NCBI GenBank assembly: GCA_023406225.1
Contig: JAEXWS010000228.1
Coordinates: 1 to 10,078 of the forward strand
Length of the DNA: 10,078 nt
Source of the DNA: Bacillota bacterium
GTDB taxonomy: Bacteria; Bacillota; Clostridia; Oscillospirales; Oscillospiraceae
Direction of reading: 5' to 3'
In this document: positions 1 to 5,875 of the stretch, in pieces
How positions within the stretch are numbered: position 1 is the stretch's first letter
Layout of the letters: each line of letters begins with the position of its first letter
Translations under genes and position numbers: made by a program
The notes under the pieces: generated by a model
What the model was told of the DNA's origin: nothing
What the model saw: the letters and a program-made list of their open reading frames with translations, nothing else
Databases searched by the model: none

Positions 1-28
1 CCAAAATGACCCGGAGAGGTCATTTTGG
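1..28. repeat. Perfect 10-bp inverted repeat (stem-loop)
   Basis: Arms CCAAAATGAC (1-10) and GTCATTTTGG (19-28) are exact reverse complements around an 8-nt loop. No T-run follows, so it is a poor classical terminator. The stem may extend left of the window. It could be the 3' end of an upstream transcript or one edge of the repeat-rich region. Confidence 0.7.
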
Positions 29-65
29 GACTGCCCTTCAGCGGTTTCTTTTGGACCGTGCACGG

Positions 66-97
66 CCCGTTTTCTTTGTCAAGACAAAGAAAATGGG
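66..97. terminator. Near-perfect 15-bp hairpin, possible terminator
   Basis: Arms 66-80 and 83-97 pair over 15 bp with one G-U pair (69/94). The core TTTTCTTTGTC / GACAAAGAAAA is perfect, with an effective loop of CAAG. The stem is A/T-rich near the loop with a CCC/GGG base, and no U-run follows on the + strand. It could end an upstream transcript, or be a palindromic core of an intergenic repeat. The structure is certain from sequence; the terminator role is a guess. Confidence 0.5.
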
Positions 98-103
98 GGG
101 TGC
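93..103 (+). repeat. Direct repeat ATGGGGGGTGC, copy 1
   Basis: The 11-mer ATGGGGGGTGC occurs here and exactly again at 290-300. Both copies lie downstream of a TTTCTTT-containing element (71-77 and 276-282), which suggests a duplicated module within the intergenic region. Confidence 0.6.
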
Positions 104-110
104 GGATGCC

Positions 111-126
111 TGCTTCCATCGAAGCA
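111..126. repeat. Small 6-bp stem-loop
   Basis: TGCTTC (111-116) pairs with GAAGCA (121-126) around the 4-nt loop CATC. It is short on its own but is one of a run of hairpins in this spacer. Confidence 0.45.
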
Positions 127-156
127 ACTTGTTACAAAAAAGCGAGTACCCCTACC

Positions 157-184
157 TTGAGGCGGAGCGCAGTCTCCATATAAA
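157..184 (+). promoter_or_regulatory. Candidate sigma-A promoter for the dnaB operon
   Basis: TTGAGG (157-162) is followed, after a 16-bp spacer, by TATAAA (179-184). They match TTGACA at 4/6 and TATAAT at 5/6. Transcription would start near 191, giving a leader of about 165 nt that contains the hairpins at 191-214, 242-262 and 309-325. It is the best -35/-10 pair I could find upstream of dnaB, but that is weak evidence, and an upstream promoter (for example reading through from rplI, often next to dnaB) is possible. Confidence 0.33.
162..173 (+). repeat. Direct repeat GCGGAGCGCAGT, copy 1
   Basis: The 12-mer GCGGAGCGCAGT recurs exactly at 265-276, 103 nt downstream. The interval between the copies contains two GC-rich hairpins, so the pair may bound an insertion unit or reflect an internal duplication. 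Confidence 0.55.
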
Positions 185-190
185 CGGGGT

Positions 191-214
191 CCCCGCGCGG
201 CCTGCCGCGTGGGG
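191..214. repeat. GC-rich 10-bp stem-loop in the dnaB leader region
   Basis: CCCCGCGCGG (191-200) pairs with CCGCGTGGGG (205-214) around CCTG, with a single G-U pair (195/210). An alternative smaller palindrome, CGGGGTCCCCG (185-195), overlaps its left arm, so the two structures would exclude each other. Confidence 0.6.
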
Positions 215-241
215 AGAGGAGAAAGGAACGGAGCGGCGGGA

Positions 242-262
242 GCCCTGCCCTCGGGGCGGGGC
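242..262. repeat. GC-rich 9-bp stem-loop in the dnaB leader region
   Basis: GCCCTGCCC (242-250) pairs with GGGCGGGGC (254-262) around a 3-nt TCG loop, with one U-G pair (246/258). It lies between the two copies of the GCGGAGCGCAGT repeat. Confidence 0.55.
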
Positions 263-264
263 GA

Positions 265-276
265 GCGGAGCGCAGT
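265..276 (+). repeat. Direct repeat GCGGAGCGCAGT, copy 2
   Basis: Exact second copy of the 12-mer at 162-173. It runs directly into TTTCTTTCGAC, which resembles TTTCTTTTGGAC at 45-56. Confidence 0.55.
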
Positions 277-289
277 TTCTTTCGACGAT

Positions 290-300
290 ATGGGGGGTGC
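290..300 (+). repeat. Direct repeat ATGGGGGGTGC, copy 2
   Basis: Exact second copy of the 11-mer at 93-103. Here its G-run can pair with CCCCC at 304-308 to make a small hairpin, which the first copy cannot do with its own flank. Confidence 0.6.
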
Positions 301-308
301 AGTCCCCC

Positions 309-325
309 GATACCCGCCAGGTATC
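309..325. repeat. 6-bp stem-loop just upstream of the dnaB ribosome binding site
   Basis: GATACC (309-314) and GGTATC (320-325) are exact reverse complements around CGCCA, followed by AAAAG. It sits 17 nt before the GGAGGTG at 343-349 and is the last stem before the gene. Confidence 0.45.
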
Positions 326-342
326 AAAAGAATCCCATGACC

Positions 343-349
343 GGAGGTG
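343..349 (+). promoter_or_regulatory. Ribosome binding site fixing the dnaB start at 358
   Basis: GGAGGTG at 343-349 lies 8 nt before the ATG at 358. The in-frame ATG at 337 lies upstream of this site and has no Shine-Dalgarno of its own. The ATG at 364 would be too far away. This decides the start. Confidence 0.75.
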
Positions 350-357
350 AACACATC

Positions 358-1710
358 ATGCCCATGGAGGACCTTTTGCTCCGTCAGATGCCCCACAGCC
401 TGGAGGGCGAGCAGGCCGTTTTAGGCTCCATGCTCATTGACGCGGACTGCGTCAAGGACGTGATGGAAAAACTGCGCCCGTCGGACTTCTATCTCCGGCA
501 GAACCGGGAGATTTTCGAGACGATCTACTCCATGTTCACCTATGCCCGGCCCATCGACGGCATCACGGTGTGCGGGGAGATGCAGAAAAACGGCGTTTAC
601 GACGAAAACACCACCCGGGCGTACCTCGCCCAGTTGATGGAGATCACCCCCACCAGCGCCAACGTGATGGAGTATGTGGCCATCGTCCGGGACAAGGCGC
701 TGCTGCGGGGCGTGGCTCAGGCGGCGGCGGAGATCACCGCCCTGGTCCAGGAGGGGCTGGGCGAGGCCGGCGAGATATTGGAGGCCGCGGAGCAGAAGAT
801 GTATTCCATCCGCCGGGGCCAGAGCGCCCAGGACATGGTGCCCCTGCGCCAGGTGCTGCCGGAGGTGCTGGACCGCCTCAGCGAGATGAGCGAGAGCGAC
901 AGCCACCTGCCCGGCCTCTCCACCGGCCTCTCCGCCGTGGACCAGAAGATTACGGGACTGAACAAGTCCGACCTTTTGCTGCTGGCCGCCCGGCCCGGCA
1001 TGGGCAAGACCTCCTTCGCGCTGAACATCGCCCTGAACATGGCCAAGAGCACCCAGAAGACCGTGGCGGTGTTCTCGCTGGAGATGTCCCGGGAGCAGCT
1101 TGCCATGCGCCTGCTCTCCTCCGAGGCGTGCGTGGAGAACTACCGGCTCAAGACCGGCTCCCTCCGGGAGACGGACTGGGAGAAGATCGCCGGGGCCGCC
1201 ACGGTGCTGAACCGGGTGGACGTGCGCATCGACGACAACCCCATGCTCTCCGTGGCGGATATGAACGCCAAGTGCCGCCGCCTGGACAACCTGGGCCTGG
1301 TGGTCATCGACTATCTGCAGCTGATGACCTCCGCGGGCGGGAGCGGGCGGGGCGGGGAAAACCGCCAGCAGGTGGTCAGCGACATGTCCCGGATGCTGAA
1401 GATCATGGCCAAGGAGCTGAACGTCCCCGTCATCTGCCTGAGCCAGCTCTCCCGCGCCAACGAAAAGCGGGACGACAAGCGGCCCATGCTGTCCGACCTC
1501 CGGGAATCCGGCGCCATCGAGCAGGACGCGGATATCGTCATGTTTTTGTACCGGGACGACTATTATAATGAGGACTCGGAAAAGCACAACATCGCGGAGT
1601 GCATCGTGGCCAAAAACCGCCACGGCGAGACCGGCAAGATCGAGCTGCGCTGGGTGCCCGAGTACACCACGTTCTCCACACTGGAGACGCGCTATGACGA
1701 CGACGAGTGA
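358..1710 (+). CDS. dnaB: Replicative DNA helicase DnaB
   Basis: This is the hexameric 5'-3' helicase that unwinds DNA at the replication fork and binds primase. The 450-aa length is normal for the family. The N-terminal domain opens with the typical PHSLEGEQAVLGSML segment (residues 12-26). The C-terminal RecA-like domain has Walker A ARPGMGKTS (211-219), FSLEMS (239-244), Walker B VVIDYLQL (315-322) and SQLSR (362-366). The distal RESGAIEQDADIV (382-394) and KNRHGETGKI (419-428) motifs are also present. I see no intein or frameshift. The start at 358 rests on GGAGGTG eight bases upstream; ATG 337 is in frame but lacks a site. The 3' end overlaps tilS by 17 nt, so dnaB heads the dnaB-tilS-hpt-ftsH chain. 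A neighbour such as rplI or dnaC is not visible here. Identification is secure. Confidence 0.98.
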   Translation: MPMEDLLLRQMPHSLEGEQAVLGSMLIDADCVKDVMEKLRPSDFYLRQNREIFETIYSMFTYARPIDGITVCGEMQKNGVYDENTTRAYLAQLMEITPTSANVMEYVAIVRDKALLRGVAQAAAEITALVQEGLGEAGEILEAAEQKMYSIRRGQSAQDMVPLRQVLPEVLDRLSEMSESDSHLPGLSTGLSAVDQKITGLNKSDLLLLAARPGMGKTSFALNIALNMAKSTQKTVAVFSLEMSREQLAMRLLSSEACVENYRLKTGSLRETDWEKIAGAATVLNRVDVRIDDNPMLSVADMNAKCRRLDNLGLVVIDYLQLMTSAGGSGRGGENRQQVVSDMSRMLKIMAKELNVPVICLSQLSRANEKRDDKRPMLSDLRESGAIEQDADIVMFLYRDDYYNEDSEKHNIAECIVAKNRHGETGKIELRWVPEYTTFSTLETRYDDDE

Positions 1711-3031
1711 GCTGGCCCCCGCCCGGAGGGCGGTTTTGCGCGGCGCGCCCCCCGGAAGCCGGGTGCTGTGCGCCGTCTCCGGCGGGCTGGACTCCATGTG
1801 CCTGCTTCATTTCATGAACACCTGGGGGCGGATGCGGGGCTTTCGCGCCGCCGCCGCCCACTTCAACCACCGGCTCCGGGGAGAGGCGGCGGACCGGGAC
1901 GAGGCCTTCGTCCGGGACTGGTGCGCACAGGCGGGCGTCCCCTTTTTCGCCGGGAGCGGCGACGTCCGCGCCCTGGCGGCGCGGGAGGGCGCGTCTATCG
2001 AGGAGGCGGCCCGGACGCTGCGGTACGCCTTTTTAAAGGAGACGGCGGCCCGGGAGGGCTGCGCCGTGATCCTCACCGCCCACCATGCCGACGACAACGC
2101 CGAGACCATGCTGCTGAACCTGGCGCGGGGCACGGGCCTCCGGGGCCTGTGCGGCATCCCGCCGGAGCGGGACGGCGTCCTGCGGCCCTTTTTGGAGCTT
2201 CCCCGGGCGGAGCTGGCGGCCTACGCCGCCGCCCACGGCCTGCCCCACGTGGAGGACGAGACCAACGCCGACCCGGACGCGGCGGCCCGGAATCTCCTGC
2301 GGCTGCGGGTGATGCCCCTGCTGAAGGAGCTGAACCCCCGGGCCGTGGAGCACATGGCCCATACCGCCGGGCTGCTGGCGCTGGACGACGCGGCGCTGGA
2401 CGAGGCGGCGGACCGCCTGCGCCGGGCCGCACGGCCCATCCCCGGGGGCGTGAGGCTCCCCTGGAGCGCCCTCTCCGCCCCGCCCGCCGTCTGCGGCCGG
2501 GCGCTGCTGGCGCTGCTGGCGGAGGTGGGCGGAAGCCGGAAGGACCTCTCCGCCGCCCATGTGGAGGCGGTTTTGACCCTGGCGGAGGGAAAGACGGCGG
2601 CGCTGCCCTACGGGGTCTCCGCCCGCCGCGCGGGAAGCTGGCTGGCGCTGACGCGGCCGGCCCCGCCGCCAAAGCCCGCGGTGTTGGCTTCGGGCGCGCC
2701 CGTGCGCTGGGGCGGATACACCCTGACGCTGCTGGACGCGCCGTCGGGGGAGGGCCTTGCCCTGCGGGCGGGACCGGAGGCGGTGACCGCGGCTCCCTGT
2801 CCGCCGGGGGCGCGGCTGACGCTGCCGGGGGCCAGAGGCCCCCGCACGGTGAAGCGGCTGTGCCTGGACCGGCGCATCCCCCTTACGGAGCGGGAGGGCC
2901 TGCCCGCCGTCTATCTGGACGGCCGCCTGGCCGCCGTGTGGCGGCTGGGGGTGGACGCGGAATTCGCCCGGCGGGGAGAGCCCTGCCGGTTTGTACAAAT
3001 CATCAAACATACGGAGGAGAACGAGCCATGA
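1694..3031 (+). CDS. tilS: tRNA(Ile)-lysidine synthetase TilS
   Basis: TilS uses ATP to attach lysine to C34 of the CAU-anticodon tRNA-Ile, so that it reads AUA and is charged with Ile rather than Met. The 445-aa product has the PP-loop ATPase signature SGGLDS (29-34), AHFNHRLRG (55-63), EEAARTLRYAF (103-113) and the long TAHHADDNAET signature (128-138). ARNLLRLRVMPLL (198-210) follows. The C-terminal domain contains KRLCLDRRIPLTERE (387-401), matching the TilS_C fold. The frame is open upstream to 1568, but ATG 1694 has GGAG at 1683-1686 and gives a family-like N-terminus. It starts inside dnaB (17-nt overlap, other frame) and ends in an ATGA overlap with hpt, pointing to translational coupling at both ends. 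Ala, Arg and Gly content is very high, as expected from the GC-rich genome. Confidence 0.95.
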   Translation: MTTTSELAPARRAVLRGAPPGSRVLCAVSGGLDSMCLLHFMNTWGRMRGFRAAAAHFNHRLRGEAADRDEAFVRDWCAQAGVPFFAGSGDVRALAAREGASIEEAARTLRYAFLKETAAREGCAVILTAHHADDNAETMLLNLARGTGLRGLCGIPPERDGVLRPFLELPRAELAAYAAAHGLPHVEDETNADPDAAARNLLRLRVMPLLKELNPRAVEHMAHTAGLLALDDAALDEAADRLRRAARPIPGGVRLPWSALSAPPAVCGRALLALLAEVGGSRKDLSAAHVEAVLTLAEGKTAALPYGVSARRAGSWLALTRPAPPPKPAVLASGAPVRWGGYTLTLLDAPSGEGLALRAGPEAVTAAPCPPGARLTLPGARGPRTVKRLCLDRRIPLTEREGLPAVYLDGRLAAVWRLGVDAEFARRGEPCRFVQIIKHTEENEP

Positions 3032-3579
3032 GAAGCGAGATGGAAGCCGACATTTTGAAGGTCCTGGTCACGGAGGAGGAGATCCGTGTCCGGATCGCGG
3101 AGCTGGGCGAGGAGCTCTACGAGCGGTTCCGGGGAAAGAACCCGCTGTTTTTGGGGGTGCTGAAGGGCTCCTTCGTGTTCATGGCGGACCTGGTGCGCGC
3201 CTGCCAGGTGAAGAGCGACGTGGAGTTTATCGCCGTCAGCTCCTATCAAAATTCCACCGTGTCCTCCGGCCGGGTCCAGATCACCCACGACCTCCAGCAG
3301 GACATCACCGGCCGCCACGTCATCATCGTGGAGGACATCCTGGATTCCGGCAACACCCTGGCCTTTTTAAAGGATTACTTCCTCACGAAGGGCGCGGCCT
3401 CCATCACCATCGTGACGCTCTTGGATAAGCCCTCCCGCCGAACGAAGGCCATCACCGCGGACCTTGCCGGCTTCGTGGTGCCCGACGAGTTCGTGGTGGG
3501 CTACGGGCTGGACTACTGCCAGCGTTACCGCAACGTGCCCTATATCGGCGTTTTGAAGCCCGAGGTGTACTCCGGCTGA
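3028..3579 (+). CDS. hpt: Hypoxanthine (guanine) phosphoribosyltransferase
   Basis: This cytosolic purine salvage enzyme joins hypoxanthine or guanine to PRPP to give IMP or GMP. The 183-aa size is typical. Seen in the protein: GVLKGSF (43-49), the SSYQNSTVSSG flexible-loop region (71-81), the PRPP-binding motif VIIVEDILDSGNT (98-110), LLDKPSRR (131-138) and the purine-pocket segment VPDEFVVGYGLDY (151-163). The ATG overlaps the tilS stop as ATGA, and GGAGGAG at 3013-3019 supplies the ribosome binding site within tilS. tilS-hpt-ftsH is a conserved order in many Firmicutes, including Bacillus subtilis, and that supports the assignment. Base preference (hypoxanthine versus guanine) cannot be read from sequence. 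The same reading frame stays open far back through tilS, but that extension is a GC-rich shadow. Confidence 0.97.
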   Translation: MRSEMEADILKVLVTEEEIRVRIAELGEELYERFRGKNPLFLGVLKGSFVFMADLVRACQVKSDVEFIAVSSYQNSTVSSGRVQITHDLQQDITGRHVIIVEDILDSGNTLAFLKDYFLTKGAASITIVTLLDKPSRRTKAITADLAGFVVPDEFVVGYGLDYCQRYRNVPYIGVLKPEVYSG

Positions 3580-3634
3580 GACAGCCGTTTGAATGAAATG
3601 CAAAGCGCCCGCCAGAGCGAGATAAGGCGGGGCG

Positions 3635-3652
3635 AAGGAGGACCATCCCTTG
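3635..3652 (+). promoter_or_regulatory. Strong ribosome binding site and TTG start of ftsH
   Basis: AAGGAGGA (3635-3642) lies 7 nt before the TTG at 3650. This spacing selects TTG as the start and gives an N-terminus (MTKQNRSS then a membrane segment) normal for FtsH. No ATG in this frame lies near enough to a comparable site. Confidence 0.8.
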
Positions 3653-5506
3653 ACGAAACAAAACCGATCATCCAATTTCAGCTTTCTTTTCCTGGGCCTG
3701 GTGATCCTCCTGTGCCTGAGCTGGCTGTGGCAGGCGGACGGCCGGGGGGAGAAGCTGGAATACTCCCAGGTCCGCCAGCTCTTCGAGCAGGAGCAGGTGG
3801 AGTCCTTCACCTTCCCGGACGAACATACCCTGGTGATGACCCTGCGGGACAAACCGGAAAATGAAAAGACCGTACGCTACCAGGTGTACGACGTGGACCT
3901 GTTTTACAGCGATCTGAACGATCTGATCGTGGCGCAGAAGGCGGCGGGGGTCCTGAAATCCTACGATTATCCCGGTCCGCCCACCACCAACTGGCTGACG
4001 GTGCTGCTGCCCTATCTGCTGATGGCCGTGGTGCTGGGGCTTTTGTGGTACTTCCTGATCGCCCGGGCCCAGGGAGGCGGCATGGGACCGGACAAAATGG
4101 CCAAATTCGGCGCCGCCCGCACCCGCACCCTGACGGATAAGGACAAAAAGGTGACCTTTGACGACGTGGCGGGGGCGGACGAGGAGAAGGAGGAGCTCCG
4201 GGAGATCGTGGAGTTTCTGAAGGACCCCAAGAAGTTCATCGCCCTGGGGGCCCGCATCCCCAAGGGCGTGCTGCTGGTGGGCCCGCCGGGCACCGGCAAG
4301 ACCCTGCTGGCCAAGGCCGTGGCCGGGGAGGCGGGGGTGGGCTTCCTCTCCATCTCCGGCTCCGACTTTGTGGAGCTGTACGTGGGCGTGGGCGCGTCCC
4401 GGGTCCGGGACCTCTTCGACCAGGCCAAAAAGACCTCGCCCGCCATCGTGTTCATCGACGAGATCGACGCCGTGGGCCGCCAGCGGGGCACGGGCCTGGG
4501 CGGCGGGCACGACGAGTGGGAACAGACGCTGAACCAGCTCCTGGTGGAGATGGACGGCTTCGCCGCCAACGAGGGCGTGGTGGTCCTGGCGGCCACCAAC
4601 CGCGCGGACGTGCTGGACCCGGCGCTGCTGCGCCCCGGCCGGTTTGACCGGCAGGTGTACGTGGGCCTGCCGGACATCCGGGGCCGGGAGGCCATTTTGG
4701 AGGTCCACGCGCGGAACAAGCCCCTGGCGGAGGACGTGGACCTGCGCCGCCTGGCCCAGGGGACCCCGGGCTTCACCGGCGCGGACCTGGAGAACCTCAT
4801 CAACGAGGGCGCGCTGCTGGCCGCCCGGAAAAACAGCAAATTCATCACCATGGCCGACCTGAAAGAGGCGGAGATCAAGGTGATCGCCGGGCCGGAGAAG
4901 AAGAGCCGGATCATTCCGGAGCATGAGCGGCGGCTGACGGCCTGGCACGAGGCGGGCCACGCCGTGGTGATGCACGCCCTGCCGGACCACGACCCCGTGA
5001 CCCAGATCTCCATCGTGCCCCGGGGGCAGGCGGGGGGCATGACCATCTCGCTTCCCGAGGAGGACCGGTCCTATCTCTCCAAGCGGTATATGGAGGACCA
5101 GATCACGGCCCTGCTGGGGGGCCGGGTGGCGGAAAAGCTGTGCCTGGGGGACGTGTCCACCGGGGCCAGCAACGACATCCAGCGGGCCACCCAGATCGCC
5201 CGGAAGATGGTCGCCAGCTACGGCATGAGCGAGAAGCTCGGCACCGTCTCCTTCGAGTCCGGCCACGACGAGGTGTTTATCGGCCGCACCATGACCCAGG
5301 GCCGCAGCTACTCCGAGTCCGTGGCGGCCCAGATCGACGAGGAGGTTAAGGCCGTGGTGGCCGCCGCCTACGACCGGTGCGAATCCATCCTCTCCCGGAG
5401 CCGGGAGAAGCTGGACGCCGTGGCGGAATATCTGCTGGAGCACGAGACCATGGAGCGGGACGCGTTTTTGACCGTCCTGGACGGCCCGTCCGCGGGCAAC
5501 GCATGA
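3650..5506 (+). CDS. ftsH: ATP-dependent zinc metalloprotease FtsH
   Basis: FtsH is a membrane-anchored AAA+ hexamer that extracts and degrades membrane and unstable cytosolic proteins. The 618-aa protein has a first membrane segment (about 11-28), an extracytoplasmic FtsH_ext domain, and a second membrane segment (about 113-137). The AAA module has Walker A GPPGTGKT (211-218), the pore loop YVG (244-246), Walker B VFIDEID (267-273) and the second region of homology around ATNRAD and LRPGRFDRQ (315-335). The protease carries HEAGH (433-437), and D509 in GASNDI is the likely third zinc ligand, by alignment with E. coli H417, H421 and D495. The TTG start is backed by AAGGAGGA. Trp290 in HDEWEQTLNQ replaces the Arg usual in HDEREQTLNQ. 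A 70-nt gap separates it from hpt; it is probably the last gene of the operon. Confidence 0.97.
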   Translation: MTKQNRSSNFSFLFLGLVILLCLSWLWQADGRGEKLEYSQVRQLFEQEQVESFTFPDEHTLVMTLRDKPENEKTVRYQVYDVDLFYSDLNDLIVAQKAAGVLKSYDYPGPPTTNWLTVLLPYLLMAVVLGLLWYFLIARAQGGGMGPDKMAKFGAARTRTLTDKDKKVTFDDVAGADEEKEELREIVEFLKDPKKFIALGARIPKGVLLVGPPGTGKTLLAKAVAGEAGVGFLSISGSDFVELYVGVGASRVRDLFDQAKKTSPAIVFIDEIDAVGRQRGTGLGGGHDEWEQTLNQLLVEMDGFAANEGVVVLAATNRADVLDPALLRPGRFDRQVYVGLPDIRGREAILEVHARNKPLAEDVDLRRLAQGTPGFTGADLENLINEGALLAARKNSKFITMADLKEAEIKVIAGPEKKSRIIPEHERRLTAWHEAGHAVVMHALPDHDPVTQISIVPRGQAGGMTISLPEEDRSYLSKRYMEDQITALLGGRVAEKLCLGDVSTGASNDIQRATQIARKMVASYGMSEKLGTVSFESGHDEVFIGRTMTQGRSYSESVAAQIDEEVKAVVAAAYDRCESILSRSREKLDAVAEYLLEHETMERDAFLTVLDGPSAGNA

Positions 5507-5511
5507 AATTC

Positions 5512-5542
5512 GGCGCCGTCCGCGGCATCCGCGGGCGGCGCC
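5512..5542 (+). terminator. 14-bp GC-rich stem-loop just after ftsH
   Basis: The arm at 5512-5525 (GGCGCCGTCCGCGG) pairs with 5529-5542 (CCGCGGGCGGCGCC) over 14 bp, with one U-G pair (5519/5537) and a CAT loop. It begins 5 nt after the ftsH stop. No U-run follows, so it is not a textbook intrinsic terminator. It may instead protect the 3' end of the mRNA or aid a factor-dependent stop. Confidence 0.55.
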
Positions 5543-5640
5543 GCTGCCTCCGCCGGGGGGAAAAGACCGCCGGAACCCTTGGAATTGGCGGAAAATATGA
5601 AAAAAGCGGAAATGATTTCAATGGGCTTTCAGCAAAATCA

Positions 5641-5674
5641 CGAAAAATACCGTCCGCCCAGGACGGACATTTTG
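5641..5674. terminator. Candidate bidirectional intrinsic terminator
   Basis: CCGTCC (5650-5655) pairs with GGACGG (5661-5666) around GCCCA. On the + strand ACATTTT follows. On the - strand the upstream CGAAAAATA gives TATTTTTCG after the same stem. U-tracts on both sides suggest it can stop transcripts from either direction, here most likely the dnaB-ftsH message. The stem is only 6 bp and the + strand U-run is short. Confidence 0.45.
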
Positions 5675-5795
5675 CCCGCCGTTTCGTCTTTGCAATTTTG
5701 ATGCGTCCGCACCATGAGGACAAATGACCGGAAATGGCGGAGGATTTCGCGGCGTTTTTCAAAATTCAGGGAAATCTTTCTGTGTATTATTGACC

Positions 5796-5824
5796 TTGCA
5801 AAGCCTGGGGAAAACACGTAAAAT
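5796..5824 (+). promoter_or_regulatory. Candidate sigma-A promoter of the liv operon
   Basis: TTGCAA (5796-5801) and TAAAAT (5819-5824) are separated by exactly 17 bp, matching TTGACA at 4/6 and TATAAT at 5/6. It lies in the AT-richest part of the gap, and transcription would start near 5831, about 45 nt before livJ. TTGACC at 5790-5795 is a better -35 by sequence, but its distance to the same -10 is 23 bp, which is too long. Confidence 0.5.
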
Positions 5825-5836
5825 GCTTCACATGCA

Positions 5837-5853
5837 GCGGGGACCGTCCCCGC
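5837..5853 (+). repeat. Small GC hairpin in the livJ 5' leader
   Basis: GCGGGGA (5837-5843) pairs with TCCCCGC (5847-5853) around CCG. It lies between the predicted transcription start and GGAGG at 5861-5865. It could stabilise the 5' end of an abundant mRNA; no regulatory role is shown by sequence alone. Confidence 0.5.
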
Positions 5854-5875
5854 AAAGACAGGAGGAAAAGAAGTT

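Larger units (their letters stand above)
1..357. other. Gene-free, hairpin-rich intergenic region upstream of dnaB
   Basis: No credible gene lies here. The frames that cross it have no ribosome binding site and no recognisable protein. It holds a series of inverted repeats: 1-10/19-28, 56-65 (palindrome CCGTGCACGG), 66-80/83-97, 111-116/121-126, 191-200/205-214, 242-250/254-262 and 309-314/320-325. It also holds two pairs of short direct repeats (93-103 with 290-300; 162-173 with 265-276). A possible promoter lies at 157-184 and the dnaB ribosome binding site at 343-349. The pattern resembles a composite intergenic repeat or a structured leader rather than random spacer. The left end of the window may cut the element. 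I cannot assign a function. Confidence 0.75.
5507..5875. other. Gene-free region between the ftsH and liv transcription units
   Basis: No convincing gene is present in these 369 nt. The frames that cross it in both directions lack ribosome binding sites and recognisable protein. In order it holds a 14-bp GC-rich stem-loop (5512-5542), a candidate bidirectional terminator (5641-5674), a distinctly AT-richer stretch (about 5590-5830), a candidate promoter (5796-5824), a small leader hairpin (5837-5853) and the livJ ribosome binding site (GGAGG at 5861-5865). The layout fits the end of one operon and the control region of the next. Confidence 0.75.

Noticed and set aside
1..336. CRISPR array or insertion sequence as an explanation for the repeats
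   Set aside because: Repeats occur only twice each and are not evenly spaced, no transposase or Cas gene is present, and there is no clear target-site duplication within the window.
6..350. 114-codon open frame in the region before dnaB
   Set aside because: It runs through the hairpins and repeats, has no ribosome binding site and no recognisable protein, and ends just past the dnaB ribosome binding site.
337..357. Upstream ATG at 337 as the dnaB start
   Set aside because: It lies before the GGAGGTG at 343-349, which is ideally placed for ATG 358, and its seven extra residues are not typical of DnaB.
421..1797. 458-codon minus-strand open frame over dnaB
   Set aside because: Same GC-rich shadow effect. 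The His/Val/Gly/Gln-rich low-complexity product and full overlap with a clear DnaB make it non-coding.
1768..3027. In-frame upstream extension of hpt through the whole of tilS, suggesting a fusion protein
   Set aside because: The extension is an Arg/Gly/Pro-rich out-of-frame reading of tilS. hpt has its own ribosome binding site (3013-3019) and a normal family length from ATG 3028.
3668..5443. 591-codon open frame on the minus strand, antisense to ftsH
   Set aside because: It exactly shadows a strongly conserved gene in a GC-rich genome, where stop codons are rare in other frames. The product is a His/Gly/Leu-rich sequence with no domain, and no ribosome binding site was seen.
5377..5727. 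Small plus-strand frame running from the end of ftsH into the gap
   Set aside because: It starts inside ftsH in another frame, crosses the 14-bp hairpin and the candidate terminator, and has no ribosome binding site or known motif.
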